Shown piece by piece: positions 46,680 through 59,195 of a stretch of DNA of 64,000 bases. The notes under the pieces were generated by a model, which was not told the origin of the DNA, made no database searches, and saw nothing but the letters and a program-made list of their open reading frames with translations. The stretch lies in NCBI GenBank assembly GCA_019454045.1, contig SKCR01032769.1:62001-126000 (forward strand), written 5' to 3'. The number at the start of each line of letters is the position of its first letter. Within the stretch, counting starts at the first letter, position 1. A program made the translations under genes and the position numbers. The DNA comes from Zanthoxylum bungeanum (lineage: Eukaryota; Streptophyta; Magnoliopsida; Sapindales; Rutaceae).

Positions 46680-47241
46680 TTGGTGTTGATCAAGTTAAAT
46701 CCAGAACAAATGCGGTTCAGAGGGAACAGAGACAAGAGATTGGTGAGGAAGTATGAAGGGTCGGTTGCCATTCTTAGGAAAGTGGGAAAGGTTTCCTTCA
46801 AAGTCGAGACTCCGGCGTGGATGAAGATGCACCCAGTTTTTCATGTCAGCAGGTTGAGACCTTTTCATGCAGATAGCGGTGATGCTACCCGTAACCAATC
46901 ACGAAGACAGGAGATTGAAGAACCAACCAAGAAGAGAGCCACGAGGGAAGTTGAGGAGATTTTGGCAGAGAGATGTGACTGGAGACCAGCGACATGGAAA
47001 GGAGTTTCTAGTGAAGTGGAGAGACTTGGGAGATGAAGAGACTAGTTGGGAGAGAGCCGAAGACCTGCAGCAGTTTAAGCAGAAGATCGAAGACTTTACA
47101 ACCCTTCAGTGTCGAGACGAGAGAGCCGAAGACCTGCACCAACCAAAGCAGAAGAGTGAAGACTTTCAAGCCTGTCAGCACCGAGGTGAAGAGCAGAGGA
47201 TGAGCAGTTCAGATGTGTCGACGAGGGCGTCGACAGATTAA
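46680..47241 (+). pseudogene. Chromovirus integrase C-terminus and chromodomain
   Basis: GPY/F-type region with HPVFHVSRLRPFH, then a chromodomain split over two frames (VEEILAER in one; KEFLVKWRDLGDEETSWE in the other, about 46990-47075). Chromodomains of this class guide insertion towards particular chromatin. Short DF-rich tandem repeats follow. Confidence 0.88.
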
Positions 47242-47252
47242 GTGGGGGAGGA

Positions 47253-47807
47253 TGTAACGCACCTACACTCCAAGCTTGTCCAGGGCACATGTCTTGCCCA
47301 TGGCCGCTTGCATGTGGTGCTATGGTGCACTTTTGTATTTTCTAATTTTATTTTATTTTTCTATTTTAGGGGGGGTGACAACTCAAACATCATGTGTGTT
47401 TCCTAGTGTCACTTTTGAAATGTCTTTAAAACCTCTTTAGGGGGGTGACCCGGGCACCTTAGAAGGGCCTTGGCCACCAGCATACTAGGGGCTTTAGCTG
47501 TGTACTCCCTCGCCCTTAGTTGGCTTGCTTAATGAAACATGCTTCCTTTTGATTTCCGAATGCTTGTCCAAATGTGATGCTTGAATGTGTATGCAATATG
47601 TTTAATAGGTGCTTCATTATCTTGTGCCTCGTAGATGTGTGCTTATCGATGTATGCTTTACTTTGTTGCCTAATAATGTTCACATTATATCGATGGCTAA
47701 CCATGGGTGCGACCTTGCAGGGTCAATTCTAGGCTGACTTGTTAGACACAACGTTAACAAGTGCCGCACGGACCTAACTTGGTAACACCAAAGTTCGGCC
47801 CGTGACA
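47253..47807 (+). repeat. Chromovirus 3' LTR
   Basis: 555 bp, followed by ctgtg. Shorter mainly by fewer G in the G-run and a few other bases. Confidence 0.94.
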
Positions 47808-47812
47808 CTGTG

Positions 47813-47873
47813 CATGCTTTCGGCGCCAAAGCTGTCTTCAATTTGCTTTGCTCCTTTGCAGCTGGTCACAACA
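47813..47873 (-). repeat. Copia-2 right LTR, second segment
   Basis: Follows the second ctgtg copy, ends cacaaca, and is followed by gattg matching the left flank. Confidence 0.92.
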
Positions 47874-47878
47874 GATTG

Positions 47879-48869
47879 CAAGCTCACTCGTGGTCGTGGA
47901 AATATTCAGATTCGCAATTATACAATAAAAATTAATATATTTATACAGGACAAGAGTATTATTCTTGTCTGGGTAGAAAGGGCTTTTTGATAGTGTTTTT
48001 TTTTTTTTTATGATTTTGAGAGGAGAAATTTTTGAATTTTGAATTAATCGTTCAAATGAGTTATTTGGCTACAAACTTCCTATTATTATACATATGGGAG
48101 TCATTGGTTGAATAAATGGGAGGTGGTTGTAGTGATGATAATTTTCTTGTCCCATGTGGAGTGAGATTTGTGATATATTTTTATATCTCATTTTAAAAAT
48201 AGAATGAGATAAAAAAAAAAAAATTATCCCAAAAAACTCAAGCGCAGAATGGAATCTCGTAAATTAATAGAGTTTGGTTTATCTTGCAAGTCTATCAAAC
48301 TGGCGGCTACTCAGTGACAACAAATATTTAATAGGGTTGACCCAGGACACCCTCAAAAAAACATAGCTGACATTTAACATGAATGAAAGGAACCTGATCT
48401 AGAAGTGATTCCCTATCGAAAATTTGATTTTGGGTTTAAAGAAATAGTATCTTTGAAGGAGACATCTAATATTGTTTTGAAAGCAAGTGATTATAGACTC
48501 TTTCCATTTTCAGACTGAATGCTAAGAATTGTCTTTGGAAATGACAACAAAATCAATGAAGATGGTCTATAACTTGTAGATGTTCATAATGTGCATCACC
48601 AACAAATTTCTTCTACATCTGAAGAAGAAAATACGTATGAATGGGAAAATTCAAAGAAAAGATCTGTGGCTGTGAATCTTCTCGGCCAAGTCCGTAAATG
48701 TGACGTAAAAGAGAAATTACTTTAATTATTTACTTCAGTCCTTTGCTCCTTGTTAAAATCAATCCATTATTACGGTGACAACAAATTAGAGAAAACCATT
48801 TGTTCACAAGAATAAGACGAGATTCTTGAATTAAATTATCCATGGAGAACAGTTACAAAAACAGTCAGA
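47879..48869. other. Spacer between the nested elements and the tandem array
   Basis: AT-rich. About 48400-48720 translates in one frame with few stops (e.g. IPYRKFDFGFKEIVSLKETS) and looks like a decayed coding sequence, but I recognise no family. Confidence 0.5.
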
Positions 48870-49484
48870 TATAAGGGATCTCCCCATACTCTTCTAGCTT
48901 TAATTTCTAGATTGTTGGGTTTCCTCTACATAGAAGCAATAATCTCTGCATTTTTTTCTTCTTTGAAAACTGGGGAAATAGTCACTGATGAGAACTGTAT
49001 TTTTTTCTATTTTGTTCTCTTTTAACTTCATGATTCTCAACTATAACTGAGTTATATTATTTTGTTTTGGATTTTTCATCATCAATATGGAACATCAGCC
49101 ATTCTTGTTGTGTTTTCTCTACATAGAAGCAATAATCTCTGCATTTTTTTCTTCTTTGAAAACTGGGGAAAGAGTCACTGGTGAGAGCTGTATTTTTTTC
49201 TATTTTGTTCTCTTTTAACTTCATGATTCTCAACTATAACTGAGTTATATTATTTTGTTTTGGATTTTTCATCATCAATATGGAACATCAACCATTCTTG
49301 CATAGGTTTTACGCCAAAAAAAAATTGTCTGCTTCTCTGAAAACTGGGGAAAAAGTCACTGGTGAGAGCTGTATTTTTTTTTTCTATTTTGTTCTCTTTG
49401 AACTTCATGTTCCTCGGCTATAACTGAGTTATATTATTTTGTTTTGGCTTTTTCATCATCATTACGGAACATCAGCCATTCTTA

Positions 49485-50068
49485 CAAGTTCAATATAATT
49501 TTTTGTCAAAAAATTATAAAAATTATAACGAATATATGTATGTATTTATTATAAGAGATTAAGATAATAAAATATTTTCCCTACTATATTTAGACTCGAA
49601 TCGAATGATTCAATTGTGTTATTTCCAATTATTAAAAAAAAACACGAGATGATACATTTTACACTACAGTTGATCAGTGAACCCTAGCGACGAGTGTGGA
49701 AAATAAGTATACGCAACTTATTTAGCAAAAACTTAATTGTTAGACATTACAATACATGCGATTGCACATAATCAAAAAATAGCTCGAAGATGCAAGCAGA
49801 ATACGTTTACTTTGCTTTAGCTTCATTTGTCTACCTATATTTTCTAATTGAGGGTATTAATTAAATAATATGCAAAGAATGTTTACTTTGATGTTGCCGT
49901 TATTTGTAACGGAAACAGTGATGAATTTATAACGGAAACAGTGATGAATTTATAACGAAGCCTTGAATTGACAAAAATTGAAAGTTAGAGGATTGAATTT
50001 ACAAAACTGAAAGTTAACGGACTTAAAAGAAAAAACATGAAAGTTAGAGGGTCACTTTTGCATTTGTT
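49485..50068. mobile_element. Truncated foldback copy 1
   Basis: Matches the interior and right arm of 54740-55605 (aagttcaatata..., ...gggtcacttttgcatttg). The left arm is missing. Confidence 0.8.
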
Positions 50069-50618
50069 AAAATGGTGCTACTCATATCTTACTTTTTGTT
50101 ACATGTTTTGTGTAATATATATGTTTTTATGCATTTTAGAAATTATGATAAGGAAAAAATAATTTGTTTTTACTCCTATGTTGTTGCGGCATTATTATTA
50201 TTTTATTTTATTTATCTTGATCCTCGGTTGTCCTGTTATAATCTAAGTTGATATATATATATATATATATATTTATTTATTTATTTTACTGTCATCGTCT
50301 TTGTTAATATGATCAAGTTTGTTTTCTTTTTCCCATTAAATTACTCCTTAAATATGCATCCAGAACGTGGGAGTCACAATGTAAGGGATCTCGCCATACT
50401 CTTCTAGCTTTAATTTCTAGATTGTTGTGTTTTCTCTATATAGAAGCAATAATCTCTGCATTGTTTTCTTCTTTAAAAACTGGGGAAAAAGTCACTGGTG
50501 ATAGCTGTATTTTTTTCTATTTTGTTCTCTTTTAACTTCATGATTCTCAACTAAAAACTAAGTTATATTATTTTGTTTTGGATTTTTCATCATCAATATG
50601 GAACATTAGCCATTCTTA

Positions 50619-50998
50619 CACTGCAGTTGATCAGTGGACCCTAGAGACGAGTGTGGAAAATAAGTATACGCAACTTATTTAGCAAAAATTTGATGGTTAG
50701 ACATTACAATACATACGATTGCACATAATCAAAGAATAGCTCGACGATGCAAGCAGAATACGTTTACTTTGCTTTAGCTTCCTTTGTCTGCCTATATTTT
50801 CTAATTGAGGGTATTAATTAAATAACATGCAAAGTATGTTCAGGGTGTTGTTGCCGTTATTTGTAATGGAAACAGTGATGAATTTATAACGGAAACAGTG
50901 ATGAATTTATAACGGAGCCTTGAATTACAAAAATTGAAAGTTAACGTACTTAAAAGAAAAAACATGAAAGTTAGATGGTCACTTTTGCATTTTTGCCT
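50619..50998. mobile_element. Truncated foldback copy 2
   Basis: Begins at ctgcagttgatcag and ends in gtcacttttgcattt. Same junctions as copies 3 and 4. Confidence 0.8.
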
Positions 50999-51944
50999 CT
51001 TTTTTTTTTTTGCCTTTTTCATTATCAATACGGAACATCAGCCATTTTACATAGGCTTTACGCCATAAGAATTGTCTGCTTCTCTGATGAAAACTGGGGA
51101 AATAGTCATTGGTGAGAGTTGTATTTTTTTTTCTATTTTGTTCTCTTTAAACTTCATGTTCCTCGGCTATAATTGAGTTATATTATTTTGTTTTGGCTTT
51201 TTCATCATCATTACGGAACATCAGCCATTCTTACATAGGTTTTAGTTTCAGATTTCTTTCATATACAAAATTCAATATGCCGTTCTCAGCAATTTTATCA
51301 AAAACGCCAACAAAGATTGCCCGCTTCTATGAAAACTGGAATATAGTCACTTGCTCACTGAGTGATGTGTGTTTTTTTTTTTAATTGTTGTTTATATTTT
51401 GTTAAAATGGTGCTACTCATAATTACTTTTTGTTACATGTTTTGTGTAATATATACGTTTTTATGCATTTTAGAAATTATGATAAGGAAAAAAAAATTAG
51501 TTTCTACTCCTATGTTGTTGTTACTGCATTATTATTATTTTATTTTCTTTATCTTGATCCTCCGTTGTCCTGTTATAATCTAAGTTATATATATATATTT
51601 ATTTATTTATTTATTTTACTGTCACCATCTTTGTTAATATGATCAAGTTTGTTTTTTTTCCCATTAAATTACTCCTTAAATATGCATCCAGAACGTGGGA
51701 GTCACAATGTAAGGGATCTCGCCATACTCTTCTAACTTTAATTTCTAGAATGTTGTGTTTTCTCTATATAGAAGCAATAATCTCCGCATTGTTTTCTTCT
51801 TTGAAAACTGGGGAAAGAGTCACTGGTGAGAGCTATATTTTTTTCTATTTTGTTCTCTTTTAACTTCATGATTCTCAACTATAACTGAGTTATATTATTT
51901 TGTTTTGGATTTTTCATCATCAATATGGAACATTAGCCATTCTT

Positions 51945-52322
51945 ACACTGCAGTTGATCAGTGGACCCTAGCGACGAGTGTGGAAAATAAGTATACGCAA
52001 CTTATTTAGCAAAAATTTGATGGTTAGACATTACAATACATACGATTGCACATAATCAAAAAATAGCTCGAAGATGCAAGCAGAATACGTTTACTTTGCT
52101 TTAGCTTCCTTTGTCTGCCTATATTTTCTAATTGAGGGTATTAATTAAATAACATGCAAAGTATGTTTACAGTGTTGTTGCCGTTATTTGTAATGGAAAC
52201 AGTGATGAATTTATAACGGAAACAGTGATGAATTTATAACGGAGCCTTGAATTACAAAAATTGAAAGTTAACAGACTTAAAAGAAAAAACATGAAAGTTA
52301 TATGGTCACTTTTGTATTTTTG
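51945..52322. mobile_element. Truncated foldback copy 3
   Basis: Same junctions as copy 2, one unit later. Confidence 0.8.
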
Positions 52323-53259
52323 CCTCTTTTTTTTTTTTGCCTTTTTCATTATCAATACGGAACATCAGCCATTTTACATAGGCTTTACGCCATAAGAATT
52401 GTCTGCTTCTCTGAAAACTGGGGAAATAGTCACTGGTGAGAGTTGTATTTTTTTTTCTATTTTGTTCTCTTTAAACTTCATGTACCTCGGCTATAATTGA
52501 GTTATATTATTTTGTTTTGGCTTTTTCATCATCATTACGGAACATCAGCCATTCTTACATAGGTTTTAGTCTCAGATTTCTTTCATATACAAACTTCAAT
52601 ATGCCGTTCACAGCAATTTTATCAAAAACGCCAACAAAGATTGCCCGCTTCTCTGAAAACTGGGAAATAGTCACTTGCTCGCTGAGTGATGTGTGTTTTT
52701 TTTTTAAATTGTTGTTTATATTTTGTTAAAATGGTGCTACTCATAATTACTTTTTGTTACCTGTTTTGTGTAATATATATGTTTTTATGCATTTTAGAAA
52801 TTATGATAAGGAATAAATAATTTGTTTTTACTCCTATGTTGTTGCGGCATTATTATTATTTTTATTCTTTATCTTGATCCTCGGTTGTCATGTTATAATC
52901 TAAGTTGATTATATATATATATATATATTTTACTGTCACTATCTTTGTTAATATGATCAAGTTTGTTTTCTTTTTCCCATTAAATTACTCCTTAAATATG
53001 CATCCAGAACGGGAGTCACAATGTAAGGGATCTCGCCATACTCTTCTAGCTTTAATTTCTAGATTGTTGTGTTTTTCTATATAGAAGCAATAATCTCTGC
53101 ATTGTTTTCTTCTTTAAAAACTGGGGAAAGAGTCACTGGTGGAGAGCTGTATTTTTTTCTATTTTGTTCTCTTTTAACTTCATGATTCTCAACTATAACT
53201 GAGTTATATTATTTTGTTTTGGATTTTTCATCATCAATATGGAACATTAGCCATTCTTA

Positions 53260-53638
53260 CACTGCAGTTGATCAGTGGACCCTAGCGACGAGTGTGGAAA
53301 ATAAGTATACGCAACTTATTTAGCAAAAATTTGATGGTCAGACATTACAATACATACGATTGCACATAATCAAAAAATAGCTCGAAGATGCAAGCAGAAT
53401 ACGTTTACTTTGCTTTAGCTTCCTGTGTCTGCCTATATTTTCTAATTGAGGGTATTAATTAAATAACATGCAAAGTATGTTTACAGTGTTGTTGCCGTTA
53501 TTTGTAATGGAAACAGTGATGAATTTATAACGGAAACAGTGATGAATTTATAACGGAGCCTTGAATTACAAAAATTGAAAGTTAACAGACTTAAAAGAAA
53601 AAACATGAAAGTTAGATGGTCACTTTTGCATTTTTGCC
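53260..53638. mobile_element. Truncated foldback copy 4
   Basis: Same junctions as copies 2 and 3. The shared breakpoints show that these units were amplified after the truncation. Confidence 0.8.
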
Positions 53639-54739
53639 TTTTTTTTTTTTGCCTTTTTCATTATCAATACGGAACATCAGCCATTTTACATAGGCTTTAC
53701 GCCATAAGAATTGTCTGCTTCTCTGAAAACTGGGGAAATAGTCACTGGTGAGAGTTGTATTTTTTTTTCTATTTTGTTCTCTTTAAACTTCATGTACCTC
53801 GGCTATAATTGAGTTATATTATTTTGTTTTGGCTTTTTCATCATCATTACGGAACATCAGCCATTCTTACATAGGTTTTAGTCTCAGATTTCTTTCATAT
53901 ACAAACTTCAATATGCCGTTCTCAGCAATTTTATCAAAAACGCCAACAAAGATTGCCCGCTTCTCTGAAAACTGGGAAATAGTCACTTGCTCGCTGAGTG
54001 ATGTGTGTTTTTTTTTTTAAATTGTTGTTTATATTTTGTTAAAATGGTGCTACTCATAATTACTTTTTGTTACCTGTTTTGTGTAATATATAAGTTTTTA
54101 TGCATTTTAGAAATTATGATAAGGAAACAAAAATTTGTTTTTACTCCTATGTTGTTGTTGCTGCATTATTATTATTTTATTTTCTTTATCTTGATCCTCC
54201 GTTGTCTTGTTATAATCTAAGTTGATATATATATATATATATATATATTTATTTATTTATTTTACTGTCACCATCTTTGTTAATATGATCAAGTTTGTTT
54301 TCTTTTTCCCATGAAAATTACTCCTTAAATATGCATCCAGAACGTGGGAGTCACAATGTAAGGGATCTCCCCATACTCTTCTAGCTTTAATTTCTAGATT
54401 GTTGTGTTTTCTCTACATAGAAGCAATAATCTCTGCATTTTTTTCTTCTTTGAAAACTAGGGAAAGAGTCAATGGTGAGAGCTGTATTTTTTTTTCCTAT
54501 TTTGTTCTCTTTTAACTTCATTATTCTGGGCTATAACTGAGTTATATTATTTTGTTTTGGCCTTTTCATCTTCAATACGTAACATCAGACATTTTGCATA
54601 GGGTTTACGCCAAAAAAATTGCCTGCTTCTCTGAAAATTGAGGAAAGAGTCACTGGTGAGAGTTGTATTTTCTTTTTCTTATTTGTTCTCTTTTAACTTC
54701 ATGATCCTCGGCTATAACTGAGTTATATTATTTTTTGGA

Positions 54740-55605
54740 AAAAATGTAAAAGTGACCCTCTAACTTTCATGTTTTTTCATTTAAGTCCGTTAACTTTCAG
54801 TTTTGTCAAATCAGTCCTCTAACTTTCAATTTTTGTCAATTCAAGGCTCCGTTATAAATTCATCACTGTTTCCGTTACAAATAACGGCAAAATCAAAGTA
54901 AACGTACTTTTTCTATTATTTAATTAATACCCTCAATTAGAAAATATAGGCAGACAGAGGAAGATAAAGCAAAGTAAACGTACTATGCTTGCATCTTTGA
55001 GCTATTTTTTGTCAAAAACACTTATCCCAAGTTCAATATAACTTTTTGTCAAAAAATTATAACGAAGATATGTATGTATTTATTATAAGAGATTAAGATA
55101 ATCAAATGTTTTACCTACTATATTTAGACTCGAATCTAATGATTCGATTGTGTTATTTCCAATCTTTAAAAAAAAAAACACGAGACGATACATTTTACAC
55201 TGCAGTTGATCAGTGGACCCTAGCGACGAGTGTGGAAAATAAGTATACGCAACTTATTTAGCAAAAATTTGATGTTAGACATTACAATACATACGATTGC
55301 ACATAAATCAAAAAATAGCTCGAAGATGCAAGCAGAATACGTTTACTTTACTTTAGCTTCATTTGTCTGCCTATATTTTCTAATTGAAAGTATTAATTAA
55401 ATAACATGCAAAGTATGTTTACTTTGCTGTTGCCGTTATTTGTAATGGAAACAATGATGAATTTATAACGGAAACAATGATGAATTTATAACGGAGCATT
55501 GAATTGAAAAAAATTGAAAGTTAGAGGACTGAATTTACAAAACTGAAAGTTAACGGACTTAAAAGAAAAAAAACATGAAAGTTAGAAGGTCATTTTTGCA
55601 TTTGT
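54740..55605. mobile_element. Foldback (long-TIR) element inside the array
   Basis: Left arm about 54740-55014 and right arm about 55309-55605 are inverted copies (aaatg.aaaa.tgacc / ggtca.ttttgcattt at the tips), enclosing about 290 bases. The right arm has an extra direct repeat around gaaacaatgatgaatttataacg. Long TIRs with no ORF suggest a Mutator-like foldback or MITE. I could not define a target-site duplication because array DNA appears deleted at the left junction. Confidence 0.8.
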
Positions 55606-58600
55606 TAAGATGGTGCTACTCATATCTTACTTTTTGTTACATGTTTTGTGTAATATATATGTTTTTATGCATTTTAGAAATTATGATAAGGAAAAATAAT
55701 TTGTTTTTACTCCTATGTTGTTGCGGCATTATTATTATTTTATTTTCTTTATCTTGATCCTCGGTTGTCCTGTTATAATCTAAGTTGATATATATATATA
55801 TATATATATATATTTATTTATTTATTTTACTGTCACCATCTTTGTTAATATGATCAAGTTTGTTTTCTTTTTCCCATTAAATTACTCCTTAAATATGCAT
55901 CCAGAACGTGGGAGTCACAATGTAAGGGATCTCGCCATACTCTTCTAGCTTTAATTTCTAGATTGTTGTGTTTTCTCTATATAGAAGCAATAATCTATGC
56001 ATTGTTTTCTTCTTTGAAAACTGGGGAAAGAGTCACTGGTGAGAGCTGTATTTTTTTCTATTTTGTTCTCTTTTAACTTCATGATTCTCAACTATAACTG
56101 AGTTATATTATTTTGTTTTGGACTTTTCATCATCAATATGGAACATTACCCATTCTTACTTAGGTTTTATGCAAAAAAAATTGTCCGCTTCTCTGAAAAC
56201 TGGGGAAAACGTCACTGGTGAGAGCTGTATTTTTTTTCTATTTTGTTCTCTTTGAACTTCATGTTCCTCGGCTATAACTGAGTTATATTATTTTGTTTTG
56301 GCTTTTTCATCATCATTACGGAACATCAGCCATTCTTACATAGGTTTTACTTTCAGATTTCTTTCATATACAAACTTCAATATTCCGTTCTCAGCAATTT
56401 TATCAAAAACGCCAACAAAGATTGCCCGCTTCTCTGAAAACTGGGAAATAGTCACTTGCCCGCTGAGTGATGTGTGTGTTTTTTTTTAAATTGTTGTTTA
56501 TATTTTGTTAAGATGGTGCTACTCATAATTACTTTTTGTTACATGTTTTGTGTAATATATATGTTTTTATGCATTTTAGAAATTATGATAAAGAAAAAAA
56601 AATTTGTTTTTACTCCTAAGTTGTTGTTGCTGCATTATTATTATTTTATTTTCTTTATCTTGATCATCGGTTGTCCTGTTATAATCTAAGTTGATATATA
56701 TATATATTTATTTATTTATATTTTACTGTCACCATCTTTGTTAATATGATCAAGTTTGTTTTCTTTTTCCCATGAAAATTACTCCTTAAATATGCATCCA
56801 GAACGTGGGGGTCACAATGTAAGGGATCTCCCCATAGTTTTCTAGCTTTAATTTCTAGATTGTTGTGTTTTCTCTACATAGAAGCAATAATCTCTGCATT
56901 TTTTTCTTCTTTGAAAACTGGGGAAAGAGTCACTGGTGAGAGCTGTATTTTTTTCTATTTTGTTCTCTTTTAACTTCATGATTCTCAACTATAACTGAGT
57001 TATTATTTGTTTTGGTTTTTTTTTTCATCATCAATATGGAACATCAGCCATTCTAACATAGGTTTTACGCCAAAAAAAATTGCATGCTTCTCTGAAAACT
57101 GGGGAAAATGTCACTGGTGAGAGCTGTATTTTTTTTTTCTATTTTGTTCTCTTTGAACTTCATGTTCCTCGGCTATAACTGAGTTATAATATTTTCTTTT
57201 GGCTTTTTCATCATCATTACGGAACATCAGCCATTCTTACATAGGTTTTAGTCTCAGATTTATTTCATATACAAACTTCAATATGCCGTTCTCAGCAATT
57301 TTATCAAAAACGCCAACAAAGATTGCCCACTTCTCTGAAAACTGGGAAATAGTCACTTGCTCGCTGAGTGATGTGTGTTTTTTTTTTAAATTGTTGTTTA
57401 TATTTTGTTAGGATGGTGCTACTCATAATTACTTTTTGTTACATGTTTTGTGTAATATATATGTTTTTATGCATTTTAGAAATTATGATAAAGGAAAAAA
57501 AAATTTGTTTTTACTCCTATGTTGTTGCTGCACTATTATTATTTTATTTTCTTTATCTTGATCCTCGGTTGTCCTGTTATAATCTAAGTTGATATATATT
57601 TATTTATTTATTTATTTTACTGTCACCATCTTTGTTAATATGATCAAGTTTGTTTTTTTTTCCCATGAAAATTACTCCTTAAATATGCATCCAGAACGTG
57701 GGAGTCACAATGTAAGGGATCTCCCCATAGTCTTCTAGCTTTAAATTCTAGATTGTTGTGTTTTCTCTACATAGAAGCAATAATCTCTACATTTTTTTCT
57801 TCTTTGAAAACTGGGGAAAGAGTCACTGGTGAGAGCTGTATTTTTTTCTATTTTGTTCTCTTTTAACTTCATGATTCTCAACTATAACTGAGTTATATTA
57901 TTTTTTTTTGGATTTTTCATCATTAATATGGAACATCAGCCATTCTTACATAGGTTTTACGCCAAAAAAAATTGCATGCTTCTCTGAAAACTGGGGAAAA
58001 TGTCACTGGTGAGAGCTGTATTTTTTTTTTTATTTTGTTCTCTTTGAACTTCATGTTCCTCGGCTATAACTGAGTTATATTATTTTGTTTTGGCTTTTTC
58101 ATCATCATTACGGAACATCAGCCATTCTTACATAGGTGTTAGTCTCAGATTTCTTTCATATACAAACTTCAATATGCCGTTCTCAGCAATTTTATCAAAA
58201 ACGCCAACAAAGATTGCCCGCTTCTCTGAAAACTGGGAAATAGTCACTTGCTCGCTGAGTGATCTGTGTTTTTTTTTTAAATTGTTGTTTATATTTTGTT
58301 AGGATGGTGCTACTCATAATTACTTTTTGTTACCTGTTTTGTGTAATATATATGTTTTTATGCATTTTAGAAATTATGATAAAGAAAAAAAAATTTGTTT
58401 TTACTCCTATGTTGTTGCTGCATTATTATTATTTTATTTTCTTTATCTTGATCCTCGGTTGTCCTGTTATAATCTAAGTTGATATATATATTTATTTATT
58501 TATTTATTTTACTGTCACCATCTTTGTTAATATGATCAAGTTTGTTTTCTTTTTCCCATGAAAATTACTCCTTAAATATGCATCCAGAACGTGGGAGTCA

Positions 58601-58982
58601 CAATGTAAGGGATCTCCCCATAGTCTTCTAGCTTTAAATTCTAGATTGTTGTGTTTTCTCTACATAGAAGCAATAATCTCTACATTTTTTTCTTCTTTGA
58701 AAACTGGGGAAAGAGTCACTGGTGAGAGCTGTATTTTTTTCTATTTTGTTCTCTTCTAACTTCATGATTCTCAACTATAACTGAGTTATGTTATTTTGTT
58801 TTGCATTTTTCATCATCAATATGGAACATCAGCCATTCTTGCATAGGTTTTACGCCAAAAAAAATTGCATGCTTCTCTGAAAACTGGGGAAAAAGTCACT
58901 AGTGAGAGCTGTATTTTTTTTTCTATTTTGTTCTCTTTGAACTTCATGTTCCTCGGCTATAATTGAGTTATATTATTTTGTT

Positions 58983-59195
58983 TTGGCCTTTTCATCATCA
59001 TTACGGAACATCAGCCATTCTTACATAGGTTTTAGTCTCAGATTTCTTTCATATACAAACTTCAATATGCCGTTCTCAGCAATTTTATCAAAAACGCCAA
59101 CAAAGATTGCCCGCTTCTCTGAAAACTGGGGAATAGTCACTTGCTCGCTGAGTGTTGTGTGTTTTTTTTTTAAATTATTGTTTATATTTTGTTAA
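58983..59195 (+). other. Conserved ~63-70 codon ORF of the array monomer (representative copy)
   Basis: Occurs at 51193, 52517, 53829, 56298, 57199, 58090 and 58983 with the same start (MAFSSSLRNISHSY) and about 60 shared residues. A TTACATAG|GTTTTAG junction inside resembles a splice acceptor. No known domain recognised. It may simply be an open stretch shared by descent among repeats; function is not established. Confidence 0.4.

Larger units (their letters stand above)
41929..47807 (+). mobile_element. Ty3 chromovirus inserted in the copia-2 right LTR
   Basis: 5.88 kb. LTRs 41929-42489 (561 bp) and 47253-47807 (555 bp), tgtaacgcacc...cccgtgaca, with roughly ten substitutions and a few indels between them. 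Perfect 5-bp target duplication ctgtg at 41924-41928 and 47808-47812. Initiator-Met primer-binding site TGGTATCAGAGC at 42492-42503; polypurine tract agtgggggagga at 47241-47252. Domain order gag, protease, RT, RNase H, integrase, chromodomain. Several frameshifts and stops make it non-coding as it stands. Confidence 0.95.
25835..47873 (-). mobile_element. Copia-2: Tnt1/Tork-like copia element, host of a nested insertion cluster
   Basis: Flanked by gattg at 25830-25834 and 47874-47878. LTR ends tgttgtg...cacaaca. Left LTR 25835-26097 plus 27223-27288; right LTR 41652-41928 plus 47813-47873, each interrupted by a Ty3 insertion. Internal DNA is 27289-28603 plus 38175-41651. An initiator-Met primer-binding site (TGGTATCAGAGC, minus strand) lies just inside the right LTR at about 41638-41649. 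A polypurine tract (GATGGGGAGATT on minus) adjoins the left LTR. Coding order from right to left: gag, protease, integrase, RT, RNase H. Right and left LTRs differ by a 14-bp indel and substitutions, so it is the oldest layer of the nest. Confidence 0.93.
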
